From Nitratidesulfovibrio termitidis HI1 (GTDB taxonomy: Bacteria > Desulfobacterota > Desulfovibrionia > Desulfovibrionales > Desulfovibrionaceae), in the NCBI RefSeq assembly GCF_000504305.1, contig NZ_KI632512.1, forward strand, positions 1,362,250 to 1,426,249: DNA of 64,000 nucleotides, given 5' to 3'. Under the pieces are notes generated by a model. It saw only the letters and a list, made by a program, of their open reading frames with translations. It had not been told where the DNA came from and did not search any database. Made by a program: the position numbers and the translations under genes. How positions within the stretch are numbered: the stretch's first letter is position 1; each line of letters begins with the position of its first letter. This document shows positions 36,992 to 44,180 of the stretch, piece by piece.

Positions 36992-37860
36992 GCACTACGG
37001 AAAACGGCGGGAGGGACACCAGGCCCCGCGCCGACGAAAGCGCCCACGGCGCCGAAACTTCCCGGCGTCCGGCTGGCCCGCAATGCGAAGGAGGCGGACA
37101 TCCTCCCCGGTTGGGGGTACGCCAACGCCGCTTCGTGGAGGAATTCCTGGTGGACATGTCGCCTGTGCGGGCCGCCGAACGGGCGGGGTACGCGCCGATG
37201 CGCGCGGCGCGCACCGCATCCAGGCTGCTGGGCATGCCCGCCGTGCAGCAGGCGGTGGAGCAGGCCATGGCCCACCGCACCACCCGCACCGGGGTGACCC
37301 AGGACCGGGTGGTGCGCGAACTGGCCGCCGTGGGATTCGCGGTAATGACCGACCTGTGCCACTGGTCCGACGAGGGCGTGCGGCTGCGTGACTCCACGGA
37401 GCTGACCCGCGCGCAGGCCGCCGCCGTGGCCGAAGTGCGCGAGGCATCCACTGCGCGTGCCCCACGTGGCCCGCGCGCCGCGCGCCCGGCACGCGGGCAG
37501 ACACACGGCCCTGACGAAGAACAGCCCGAAGCCCCGGTGCGCGGCGGTGTGCAGGTGAAACTGCATTCCAAGCTCAAGGCCCTGGAAATGCTGGCCCGCC
37601 ATCTCGGCATGTTCGGAAACGTCGCGGGCGCCGATGGCGATGCGCCACCGGGCGGCGACACACCTCCCGAACTGCCGGTGGAACTGCGCGCCCGCATCGA
37701 TGCGCTGTACCCGCACCATGGGGCGGATGCCGTCCGAAACCATGGCGGAGACTGCCGTGAAGACGGAGATGGCGCGGAGGATGACGGCGAAGGGGACTGG
37801 GAGGACAGCGAGGACAGGGACCACAACGGCTTCGACAGGGACGGCTGGGGGCCTGTCTAG
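36988..37860 (+). CDS. Phage terminase small subunit
   Basis: This is a 290-residue protein of the Terminase_2 type. RQRRFVEEFLVDMSPVRAAE, RAGYAPMRAARTASRLLGMP and the final core motif VKLHSKLKALEMLARHLGMF are diagnostic. It recognises DNA and regulates packaging by the large subunit. A long acidic extension (about 215-290) ending GWGPV is unusual. The large-subunit gene should follow but does not. In the same frame directly after the stop the sequence reads ERQLAEWRRRPSRWPQRVV, which looks like the beginning of a large terminase, then degenerates. Confidence 0.88.
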   Translation: MSTTENGGRDTRPRADESAHGAETSRRPAGPQCEGGGHPPRLGVRQRRFVEEFLVDMSPVRAAERAGYAPMRAARTASRLLGMPAVQQAVEQAMAHRTTRTGVTQDRVVRELAAVGFAVMTDLCHWSDEGVRLRDSTELTRAQAAAVAEVREASTARAPRGPRAARPARGQTHGPDEEQPEAPVRGGVQVKLHSKLKALEMLARHLGMFGNVAGADGDAPPGGDTPPELPVELRARIDALYPHHGADAVRNHGGDCREDGDGAEDDGEGDWEDSEDRDHNGFDRDGWGPV

Positions 37861-38263
37861 GCAGGCTGGCATGGGCGGCGGAAGGCAGGACCATGGGAAG
37901 GTACGGAACGCCAGCTGGCCGAATGGCGCCGCCGCCCAAGCCGCTGGCCGCAGCGGGTCGTTCCCGGTTGCCCCCGAATCGCTCCCCCAGTCGCCCCCCA
38001 GTCGCCCCTGCCACTTCCCGGCCCCCCCCGCCGATACCCAGCGACAGCCCGCCGGTATGGACCATGCCCGTGGCGGAAATTTTTCCGCCACGGGCAACCC
38101 GGCGTCACCATGCACACCTTTCGGCAGGGTCCGGCGGCACGGTGCAAGCGCCCCGGAAAAATAATGGAGGGTTGGCGACGGCAGCCGTACCAAAAGTATA
38201 GTCGGTCATGCGTCACCGGCGTTCCGCTGGGTGAACGCCGGGCGCAACCGCAAGGAGCGATCC
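37861..38263. other. Region after the small terminase; possible large-terminase remnant
   Basis: The first about 90 bp, read in the terminase frame past its stop, resemble the start of a large terminase (see the terS entry). The rest is C-rich and non-coding. A 14-bp perfect hairpin lies at 38066-38095. TATAGT at 38197 and an 8-bp stem at 38216-38241 lie before the next gene. Confidence 0.4.
38066..38095. terminator. 14-bp perfect hairpin after the holin/terminase operon
   Basis: GCCCGTGGCGGAAA (38066-38079) pairs with TTTCCGCCACGGGC (38082-38095). The A/T-rich top would open into a loop. No T-run follows, so it is terminator-like but not proven. Confidence 0.6.
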
Positions 38264-38467
38264 ATGAAGGAACCCATGCCCGGCCTGGTGACCTGTACCT
38301 TCTGCGGACGCAGCTTCGATGCGTCACCGGAGCAACATCAACGCGAACTGCGCCCCCTGCATGACGAACACTTCTGCCTCGACTGCGCCTGCCACGCCGA
38401 CCCTGCCATCCTGGCCGTGATCGGTGAAGACCGCCTGCTGGACATCATCGAAAACTGGTACGGATAG
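38264..38467 (+). CDS. Small zinc-ribbon-like protein, 67 aa
   Basis: This is a 67-residue acidic protein with two Cys pairs: CTFCGRSF near residue 10 and CLDCAC near residue 42, enough for one zinc site. A conserved-looking helix follows (AILAVIGEDRLLDIIENWYG). AAGGAG sits 7 nt before ATG 38264, and an 8-bp stem-loop (38216-38241) lies just ahead of the site, which could affect translation. Such tiny ribbons are common in Desulfovibrio genomes; function unknown. Confidence 0.7.
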   Translation: MKEPMPGLVTCTFCGRSFDASPEQHQRELRPLHDEHFCLDCACHADPAILAVIGEDRLLDIIENWYG

Positions 38468-38645
38468 CGGGACCATCCGCCTGCCGGGTTCCACCGGTCA
38501 ACCGTCCGGCCCTTGCATCGGGGACGGGCGGGGTCTTGGGGCACGTCCGCAAGACGCGTGCGGCGAAGCTCCCGGTACGTCCGGCGTGGTCGGCGTGGTC
38601 GGCTACCGGTTCAGCTCCGGCATCGGCGGCGGATTCGGGCAGGGT

Positions 38646-38993
38646 TCAGCGCCGGGGCTCCAGGCGCAGCCCCACGGGTTCGCCCACGCTGGCCAGCAGG
38701 CAGGTTATCCGCACGGGCCGGGGCACCCCGTCCGGGGGGGTCAACACGCCGTCCATGCGCAGGATGGTGGACACGTAATGTCCGTCCACTACGCCGTCAT
38801 GGCGCTCCATGGTGGCGCGCCCGTCATTGATGAAGGACAGGCTGGAAGGCGAGCCATACTGGCTGGCCAGTTCGATCTGGGCGTAGGCCAGGCAGACGTC
38901 CAGATCCTGGTCGGAAACTTCCGCGCGGGCGGCGGGCGCCACCGCGCCGGCAAGCGCCCCGGCCAGCACAAGAGTGCACAACAAGCGGGTCAT
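38646..38993 (-). CDS. Small exported hypothetical protein
   Basis: This is a 115-residue protein with a clear signal peptide (LLCTLVLAGALAGAVAPAAR ending ARA). The mature part is about 90 residues, with two Cys (LDVCLAYAQIELASQYGSPS, later RITCLLASVG) that could pair in the periplasm. The pattern around Cys recalls small periplasmic proteins with a DUF-type fold, but I cannot name it. Start 38993 is preferred for the signal peptide; an in-frame ATG at 39098 with GAGG upstream would add a second hydrophobic segment. Confidence 0.6.
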   Translation of the reverse strand: MTRLLCTLVLAGALAGAVAPAARAEVSDQDLDVCLAYAQIELASQYGSPSSLSFINDGRATMERHDGVVDGHYVSTILRMDGVLTPPDGVPRPVRITCLLASVGEPVGLRLEPRR

Positions 38994-39404
38994 GGCCTCT
39001 CGCGCCGCACCAGGCGCGCGGCGCGTACGCCCCCACAAGGCGGCCTTGCCGCTCGCCGCCGTGAAAGCGGTCAACAGTATTGCAGTGGCGTTTCGCATGG
39101 CAGCCTCGCAACGGGGAGATGGCACGCGTGACCGGCGCTTCCGGTCGGGCCCCCGTTGGCCACGGACCGGACCTGACGTCCAGGCATGATGCCGCGCCTG
39201 ATGCCCCCTGATACAGGGCCCGATGCCAATCCTGATGCAGGGCACCGCCGGGTCACTCACCATGCATGGGTACGGAACCATGCCCGTACCGGCTGCATAT
39301 CCAGATGATGGGGCGCGGCGGCATCCCGGTCAACCCGCATTCCGGGCCGGAGTTGCCCGCCATTTCAGGTCGGGGGCCCGCCTTTCTGGAATGCCGGGCC
39401 GACG
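38994..39404. other. Intergenic region, 411 bp
   Basis: Both flanking genes are on the minus strand. Only a few short CTGATGC repeats near 39195-39235 are visible. If the 38646-38993 gene starts at 39098, the first 105 bp are coding. I see no other feature. Confidence 0.35.
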
Positions 39405-40046
39405 CTACTTGCAGATGCCTTCCCGCCTGGCGGATTCCATGCCCGTGCAGTCGCCGTTGGAACAGCCCTTGTCGAAATCCGCGCAGGCGGCGGCGATATC
39501 GTCCTCCGCCAGTTCCACCGCCGCCCGGTAGTTCCAGGCCCGGTGCTGTGCGGAATCCAGTTCCAGAGACCGTGTCAGATCCTTGCGGGCGCCCATTCCG
39601 TTGCCCATGCGGAAGGCCACCAGGCCGCGCCAGGCATAGTTTTCCGCCGAGGGATGCGCCCGCACGGCACGGGTCAGGTCGTCGAACGCCTCGTCCCACA
39701 GGCTCATTTCGCTGTAGGCAAGCCCGCGCCGGGCATAGGCCTGCCAGTAATCAGGCTGAAGTTCGATGGCCTTGTTCAGGTAGGCCACGGCCTTTTCCGG
39801 CTCGGTGCAGGTTTCGCCGCCCTTCCACAGCACATGGGCCATGGCGAAGAACTTCTCCGCCTCCGGGTTGACCTTTCCGGAAACCCCCATGGGGTTGTAT
39901 GGTTTCAGCGGCTCCTGCGAGGCGCAACCCCACAGGGAGAACGCCAGGAGCAACAGCACCCCGAAAAACAGCATCCTGACCGGGGCCGGGGTACGCGCGT
40001 CGAAAGAACCTGCGCTGGTGGCCGTGCGGAACAACGTGAACGGCAT
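39405..40046 (-). CDS. TPR-repeat lipoprotein
   Basis: This is a 213-residue protein. A hydrophobic segment ends in a lipobox (LLLLAFSLWGC, Cys at about residue 42). Tetratricopeptide repeats follow from about 65 to 190, including AVAYLNKAIELQPDYWQAYA and GLAYSEMSLWDEAFDDLTRA. The C-terminal CADFDKGCSNGDC suggests a disulfide or Sel1-like turn. It is probably an outer-membrane-anchored assembly factor. Start 40046 has GGAG 5 nt upstream, giving a long pre-lipobox segment; a later ATG near 39976 is an alternative. Confidence 0.75.
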   Translation of the reverse strand: MPFTLFRTATSAGSFDARTPAPVRMLFFGVLLLLAFSLWGCASQEPLKPYNPMGVSGKVNPEAEKFFAMAHVLWKGGETCTEPEKAVAYLNKAIELQPDYWQAYARRGLAYSEMSLWDEAFDDLTRAVRAHPSAENYAWRGLVAFRMGNGMGARKDLTRSLELDSAQHRAWNYRAAVELAEDDIAAACADFDKGCSNGDCTGMESARREGICK

Positions 40047-40480
40047 GTCCGTCTCCTGTATGAGGGCGAGCCGTATGGCCCGTTGGTGATGAAGGGAAGG
40101 TGATGGCCGAGATGAACGCGCGTCATGCGCGGTTTGCAGCGCTGGCCGGTGGCCGGGCATGGCCGCCTGCGTCGTGCGCGGGCAGACTGCTGCTGGCCGG
40201 TGGCCCCATCCAGTCCATGTGGCCTGCCCGACCCGCCCGATCTGGCAAACCGGCCCGACCTGACAAACCTGCCCGATCTGGCAAACCTGCCCGACCTGAC
40301 AAACCGGCCCGATCTGGCAAACCTGCCCGGACTGGGGGCTGGCGGCCTGAGGGGCGACTGTCTGGCTGGCCGCGCCCGCCGTTATCGCCGCAGATACGCG
40401 CCCATCCCCCAAAGTGCAATCGGGGCGGGCCATCGGCCCGCCCCGCGTGAAAGGACAATGGCTGCGGCCGGACCGCGCGC
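40047..40480. other. Intergenic region with an 18-bp repeat array
   Basis: This 434-bp gap between two minus-strand genes contains the array at 40236-40325. A short GC-rich inverted pair near 40410-40445 (GGGCGGGCC with GGCCCGCCC) lies after the motB stop and may end the motor operon. Confidence 0.5.
40236..40325. repeat. 18-bp tandem repeat, 5 units plus a partial
   Basis: The unit is CCCGA(T/C)CTG(G/A)CAAACC(T/G)G, repeated at 40236, 40254, 40272, 40290 and 40308 with a decayed sixth copy at 40326. Odd and even copies alternate (TCTGG versus CCTGA), so the array probably grew in 36-bp steps. Confidence 0.9.
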
Positions 40481-41206
40481 CTAATACACCACGTTGTACG
40501 ACATGACCTCCGGCCGGTGGAAGTGGAATTCCACACGCCGGTTCTTGCTGCGGCTTTCGGGGGTGGTGTTGGGTTCCAGGGGGCGCGTATCGGCATAGGC
40601 GATGCCGCGCAACCGGGTGGGCTTGATGCCCCCGTGCTCGATGATGTAGCGCACGGCAGCAGCAGCCCGGGCGCCGGAAAGTTCCCAGTTCGAGGGATAC
40701 GGACTGCCTGCGGCCACTTCGCCGCTGTCGCTGTGGCCGCGCACCATCAGGTACAGATTGTACTCGCGCAATATCTTGATGACCTCGTCCAGCACCTTGC
40801 TGCCTTCCGGCACCAGTTCCGCCGAACCGGCCTTGAACATCACGTCGCTGTTCACCCGCAGCAGCACCCCCACGTCGTCGGCGCTGATACCGCTGGCGTT
40901 CTGCGGAATGGCGTCGGCCATCAGCATCTGCTTCAGCTTCTGGGCGATGGCGTAGTGCGACTTTTCGGTTTCCGACACCTTGAAGTCGCGCGTGTCCAAC
41001 TTGTCCACCCCCTGCACGAAGGGGTTGTTGGCCACCGGCGAAACGTTGCTCGAATCGAACAGCGACCGCTCGGTGGAGAAGTAGCCCGCCAGCGCCTGCT
41101 TGGTCTCCGGCGGAGTCATGTTCAGAATCCACATCAACAGAAAGAAGGCCATCATCGCCGTCACGAAGTCGGCGTAGGCAACTTTCCATGATCCACCGCC
41201 AGCCAT
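40481..41206 (-). CDS. motB: Flagellar motor stator protein MotB (OmpA-type peptidoglycan binding)
   Basis: This is a 241-residue stator subunit. A single membrane helix at about 9-30 carries the proton-path Asp in YADFVTAMMAFFLLMWIL. A plug region follows, then an OmpA-like domain (about 110-235) with LYLMVRGHSDSGE, NWELSGARAAAAVRYI and SKNRRVEFHF. It anchors the stator to peptidoglycan. GAGGAACGCC precedes ATG 41206. It lies 67 bp after motA on the same strand. Confidence 0.93.
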   Translation of the reverse strand: MAGGGSWKVAYADFVTAMMAFFLLMWILNMTPPETKQALAGYFSTERSLFDSSNVSPVANNPFVQGVDKLDTRDFKVSETEKSHYAIAQKLKQMLMADAIPQNASGISADDVGVLLRVNSDVMFKAGSAELVPEGSKVLDEVIKILREYNLYLMVRGHSDSGEVAAGSPYPSNWELSGARAAAAVRYIIEHGGIKPTRLRGIAYADTRPLEPNTTPESRSKNRRVEFHFHRPEVMSYNVVY

Positions 41207-41273
41207 GGCGTTCCTCCCCGTATGGCGCGGCCCGGACGGGAGGCATCCCTTCCGCCGCCGGGCGCGCGGTGCG

Positions 41274-42119
41274 TCAGCTCTTCAGCTTTTCTTCCATCTC
41301 GGCGAACGTGGGCCGGAAGGTATGCGGGATGGCACGACGCCCGTATTCCACGGCAATGATCGGCGTGGACCCGCGAATGGCGGCGGCCACCGCCTCCTTG
41401 ATCACTGCAAAATACATGTGGTGCTCGTGGTTGGTCTGCTCGATCTTGGCCCCCATGGGGCCGAACACGCCGTAACAGAACAGGATACCGATGAAGGTAC
41501 CCACCAGTGCCGCACCAATGTGGTGCCCGAGCACCTCGGGCGGTTCGCTGATCTTGCCCATGGTCAGCACGACGCCGAGCACCGCCGCAACGATCCCCAT
41601 GCCGGGCATGGATTCGGCCATGCGACCGATGGCGTGCGGGGCGATGGATTCCTCTTCGTGCATGGACTTCATGTCCACTTCCATCAGGCTGTCGATTTCG
41701 TTGGGGTCGCCGGTGGTCAGGTACACCCGCAGCGTGTCGCCGATGAAGTGCACGGTGTGCTTGTCCTTGGCGATGGCGGGGTACTTGTTGAAGATGGAAC
41801 TGCCTTCCGGCTTTTCGATGTCCTGTTCGATGCTGATCACCCCTTCACGGTGCATCTTCACGAACAGCGAATTGAGCAGGCCCAGCACTTCAAGGTACTT
41901 GGCCTTGCTCATGCCGGGGTCGCCCATGATCACCTTCATGTTCTTCATCACCAGACCGAGCGAGTACTTGGTGTTGGAGATGATGAACGCACCGAACGCC
42001 GCCCCGAGGATGATGATCATTTCCGCAGGCTGGAACAGCACGTGCAGAACGCCGTGCGACATCAGGTAGCCGCCGATGATCGAGCCGAAGACGACAACGA
42101 AACCGATTATGACGAACAT
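41274..42119 (-). CDS. motA: Flagellar motor stator protein MotA
   Basis: This is a 281-residue protein, the usual length. Four membrane segments are visible: two near the N-terminus (FVIIGFVVVFGSIIGGYLM, then EMIIILGAAFGAFIIS) and two near residues 170-220 (GIVAAVLGVVLTMG and ALVGTFIGILFCYGVFGPMG). The cytoplasmic loop has the charged residues that contact FliG (LLNSLFVKMHREGVISIEQD). MotA and MotB form the ion-driven stator. It starts 9 bp after the PilZ gene stop, so the three genes form one operon. Confidence 0.95.
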   Translation of the reverse strand: MFVIIGFVVVFGSIIGGYLMSHGVLHVLFQPAEMIIILGAAFGAFIISNTKYSLGLVMKNMKVIMGDPGMSKAKYLEVLGLLNSLFVKMHREGVISIEQDIEKPEGSSIFNKYPAIAKDKHTVHFIGDTLRVYLTTGDPNEIDSLMEVDMKSMHEEESIAPHAIGRMAESMPGMGIVAAVLGVVLTMGKISEPPEVLGHHIGAALVGTFIGILFCYGVFGPMGAKIEQTNHEHHMYFAVIKEAVAAAIRGSTPIIAVEYGRRAIPHTFRPTFAEMEEKLKS

Positions 42120-42128
42120 GGCGTGGTG

Positions 42129-42752
42129 TCAGTTCCTGTTGGCCTGCATGGCGCCGCACGCACGCGCGGCGTCGATTTCCGCAAGCAGATGCTCAAGGTC
42201 AAGGCCGGGCGAGGGTGCGGGTTGCAGGCCCCGGCCCATGCGGGCCACCTCGTCGCACCAGCGGGTCAGTTCCTTTACGCCGTAACGCTCCGCGTCGAAC
42301 ATGCGGAAAGCCTTTTCGGCCTTTTCCGGCACGCCGCGCGACGTGATGTGCAGCCCCAGCAAGACCGCGTCGGGCACATGATCGACATGCGTCACGCGCG
42401 TTCCCAGAAAAAGCGTATAATTTCGAACGACTGCCCCAACAACGGGTGACAGCAGCTTGAGGTACACGTGCAGCCCGTCTACGGCCACCGGGGCATCCGC
42501 CGGATTCCTTGCCGACGCCAGGCCCAGGCATTGTGCGGCCTCCATCGCAAGGCGCATGCGCACTCCCCGCGTGCTCACGTCCGTAAGGGCAATGCCGCCC
42601 GTCCCCGAAAACCCCGTCGCGGCGGGAGTTCCCAGGTCTTCCAGCGTCAGACGGCCATCGGAAACCGTACGCCCGGGCCACAGGGCCACTTCGCGCAGAA
42701 AGCCCGGTGGGGCTTTCACCCTGTAGTTGTGCCTGCGCTCTGCATCGTCCAT
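42129..42752 (-). CDS. PilZ-domain protein co-transcribed with the flagellar stator
   Basis: This is a 207-residue protein. The c-di-GMP motif RxxxR is seen as RHNYR at residues 7-11 and the second motif as DVSTRG at about 58, followed by beta-strand sequence (VRMRLAMEAAQCLGL, LHVYLKLLSPVVGAVVRNYT). The C-terminal helix (HLLAEIDAARACGA) may contact the motor. Position ahead of motA and motB suggests a brake or tuner of stator function in response to c-di-GMP, as YcgR does elsewhere. The start is uncertain: 42752 or, inside the repeat array, 42773, both without a strong ribosome site. Confidence 0.82.
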   Translation of the reverse strand: MDDAERRHNYRVKAPPGFLREVALWPGRTVSDGRLTLEDLGTPAATGFSGTGGIALTDVSTRGVRMRLAMEAAQCLGLASARNPADAPVAVDGLHVYLKLLSPVVGAVVRNYTLFLGTRVTHVDHVPDAVLLGLHITSRGVPEKAEKAFRMFDAERYGVKELTRWCDEVARMGRGLQPAPSPGLDLEHLLAEIDAARACGAMQANRN

Positions 42753-42757
42753 TTCAG

Positions 42758-42827
42758 ATGTCCCGGTTCGCATGTCCCGGTTCGCACGTCCGGGCTGCCG
42801 CGTCCGGGCTGCCGCGTCCGGGCCCAG
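42758..42827. repeat. 14-bp tandem repeat, 5 units, at the PilZ gene start
   Basis: Two copies of ATGTCCCGGTTCGC (42758, 42772) are followed by three diverged copies of (A/G)CGTCCGGGCTGCC (42786, 42800, 42814). The array begins 6 bp upstream of the PilZ start codon on the minus strand and contains an in-frame ATG there (42773). Confidence 0.8.
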
Positions 42828-43030
42828 CCGATGTCGACCGGTTTTCGGCCGGGGCGCAGCCATGCACCATGCGGCCATGCACATCCTGACATGTTCTGCA
42901 TGCTCTGCCAGACACGCCCGGCCTGGGCCTGCTCCCTACGCTCTCCATCCCATGTCACCGCGCCCGGCGCCATGCGGCACGAACCCGATGCAGGTGACTG
43001 GAGCCGGGCCGCACCCTGTGCATTTACGCG

Positions 43031-43059
43031 ATTGTAGCCGAGAACGCGGTACATGGAAA
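43031..43059 (-). promoter_or_regulatory. Sigma-70-type promoter of the PilZ-motA-motB operon
   Basis: On the minus strand TTTCCA (43059-43054), a 17-nt spacer and TACAAT (43036-43031) match -35 at 4/6 and -10 at 5/6. It lies about 280 bp before the PilZ start, giving a long leader. Confidence 0.5.
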
Positions 43060-43146
43060 GTGGGGGAGGCCCCAATGCCATCATACTCCGCGCACGGACA
43101 TCGCGCATCGCGCACGCTGAATGAACCGCAGGAGCGACAGGCGTGC

Positions 43147-43163
43147 CCGGCGCGACATTTGCT
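43147..43163 (+). promoter_or_regulatory. Sigma-54-like promoter element
   Basis: CCGGCGCG-ACAT-TTGCT has the invariant GG (43149-43150) and GC (43161-43162) with exactly 10 nt between, and a full TTGCT. The -24 half matches the consensus at 6 of 8 positions. It lies 38 bp before the 43201 start. Confidence 0.45.
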
Positions 43164-43200
43164 GTTGCATCAATATATATAAAAAGCTATAACGCATCAC

Positions 43201-43806
43201 ATGAACATACCCCCCGCCCCTTCCTTCGTGCGGCTCCGCGACGCCATGCTGGCCTTGGCGGCGTGGCTGAACACCCCACCCAGCAAGCCTGGGCAGGCAA
43301 CCTCGGCGACCACGGAAACCGGGGCAACGGGAACGCCTGGCACATCTGGCTCGGCCGGGCCAATCGGCCCCCATCTCCTGCGCCCGCTGTGCGCCGCCGG
43401 GCTGCGCTGCCTTGCGGCCAACGCCGAGCAGTACGACCGGCTCATCGTCCGGCCCAACGCCTTTGCCGCGCATTTCACCGCCACGGTGGCCATGCTGGCG
43501 CCCACGGCAGCCCTTGCGAACCCACCGGCCACGCCCGCGGACGGCCAGCTTGACGACGCCGCCTTCATGCTGGTGGAGGACATGGCTGCCCTGTTCCGCG
43601 AACGCAGCCTGCGCGCGCCGGAAGATCGCCCGAACGAAGCCGAGCAGGCCCTGCTGGACCACTTCGAACGCTGCGGCGAATGGCTGCCCGCCGATGGCAC
43701 CACCATCACCGACTGGTACTACGTCCGCCTGCCTGCACTGGTGCTTGCGCAACTGCTGCGCCGGGCAGAGGCCGCCGCCCGTGCGGATTGCCCCCCCGGC
43801 AGCTAG
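43201..43806 (+). CDS. Hypothetical protein, 201 aa
   Basis: This is a soluble, mostly helical protein with a Thr/Gly/Pro-rich insert at about 30-58 (collagen-like GATGTPGTSGSAGPIG). The ordered part contains LRCLAANAEQYDRLIVRPNA, AAFMLVEDMAALFRERSLRA and a final ITDWYYVRLPALVLAQLLRR. No Cys or metal motif and no membrane segment. The ATG at 43201 lacks a ribosome site, so the start may be wrong. It precedes the two sensor kinases by about 370 bp. I do not recognise it. Confidence 0.5.
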   Translation: MNIPPAPSFVRLRDAMLALAAWLNTPPSKPGQATSATTETGATGTPGTSGSAGPIGPHLLRPLCAAGLRCLAANAEQYDRLIVRPNAFAAHFTATVAMLAPTAALANPPATPADGQLDDAAFMLVEDMAALFRERSLRAPEDRPNEAEQALLDHFERCGEWLPADGTTITDWYYVRLPALVLAQLLRRAEAAARADCPPGS

Positions 43807-44180
43807 AGAACCACCGCCCGCCCCTGCCCCGCGGGGCCGCATGCCGTCCACACCATCCGTCGGCGCCATCAGCTGGCGCCATTCCCGGCGCATCCTCTTG
43901 CGCCATTCCGCACCGTCACGCCCAGTCCACCGCCCCCCCCCCGGAACATGCCCCCGCCAGCCCTCGCGGTCCTGCCCTTTGCGGCGTTACCCGTTGCGTT
44001 CACGCTCGCGTTCTGCCAATACTGGGTGAAGTTCCACGTTCACCACATGCAGCACGAGTGCACTTCATGCCCGCTTCGCGCCATGCTCAGCCCGGGCGTT
44101 CCCGGGCCACCGAATCCGCCACCGGCAACGATGCCTCGCCGGGCTGCGAGGGTGACCACGACCCGGCCTTGACCAGTGCA
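43807..44180. other. Intergenic region before the tandem kinases, 374 bp
   Basis: This region is C-rich with no clear hairpin or promoter. The kinase frame is open through here, and an in-frame ATG at 44067 is a possible earlier start. Confidence 0.35.

Larger units (their letters stand above)
42753..43200. other. Divergent promoter region between the PilZ-motAB operon and an orphan gene
   Basis: This 448-bp region has the 14-bp repeat at its left end, a minus-strand sigma-70-type promoter at 43031, a sigma-54-like site at 43147, and an AT-rich patch (CAATATATATAAAAAGC) at 43171-43187 before the plus-strand gene. No other gene was seen. Confidence 0.5.

Noticed and set aside
19703-38263. Attachment sites or tRNA marking prophage ends
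   Set aside because: No tRNA and no matching direct repeat flanking the phage blocks was recognised by eye; a computed repeat search could still find one.
40125-40484. Plus-strand ORF reading as leucine-rich-repeat-like NLPDLAN units
   Set aside because: The pattern comes from the 18-bp array; there is no ribosome site and it has no flanking LRR sequence.
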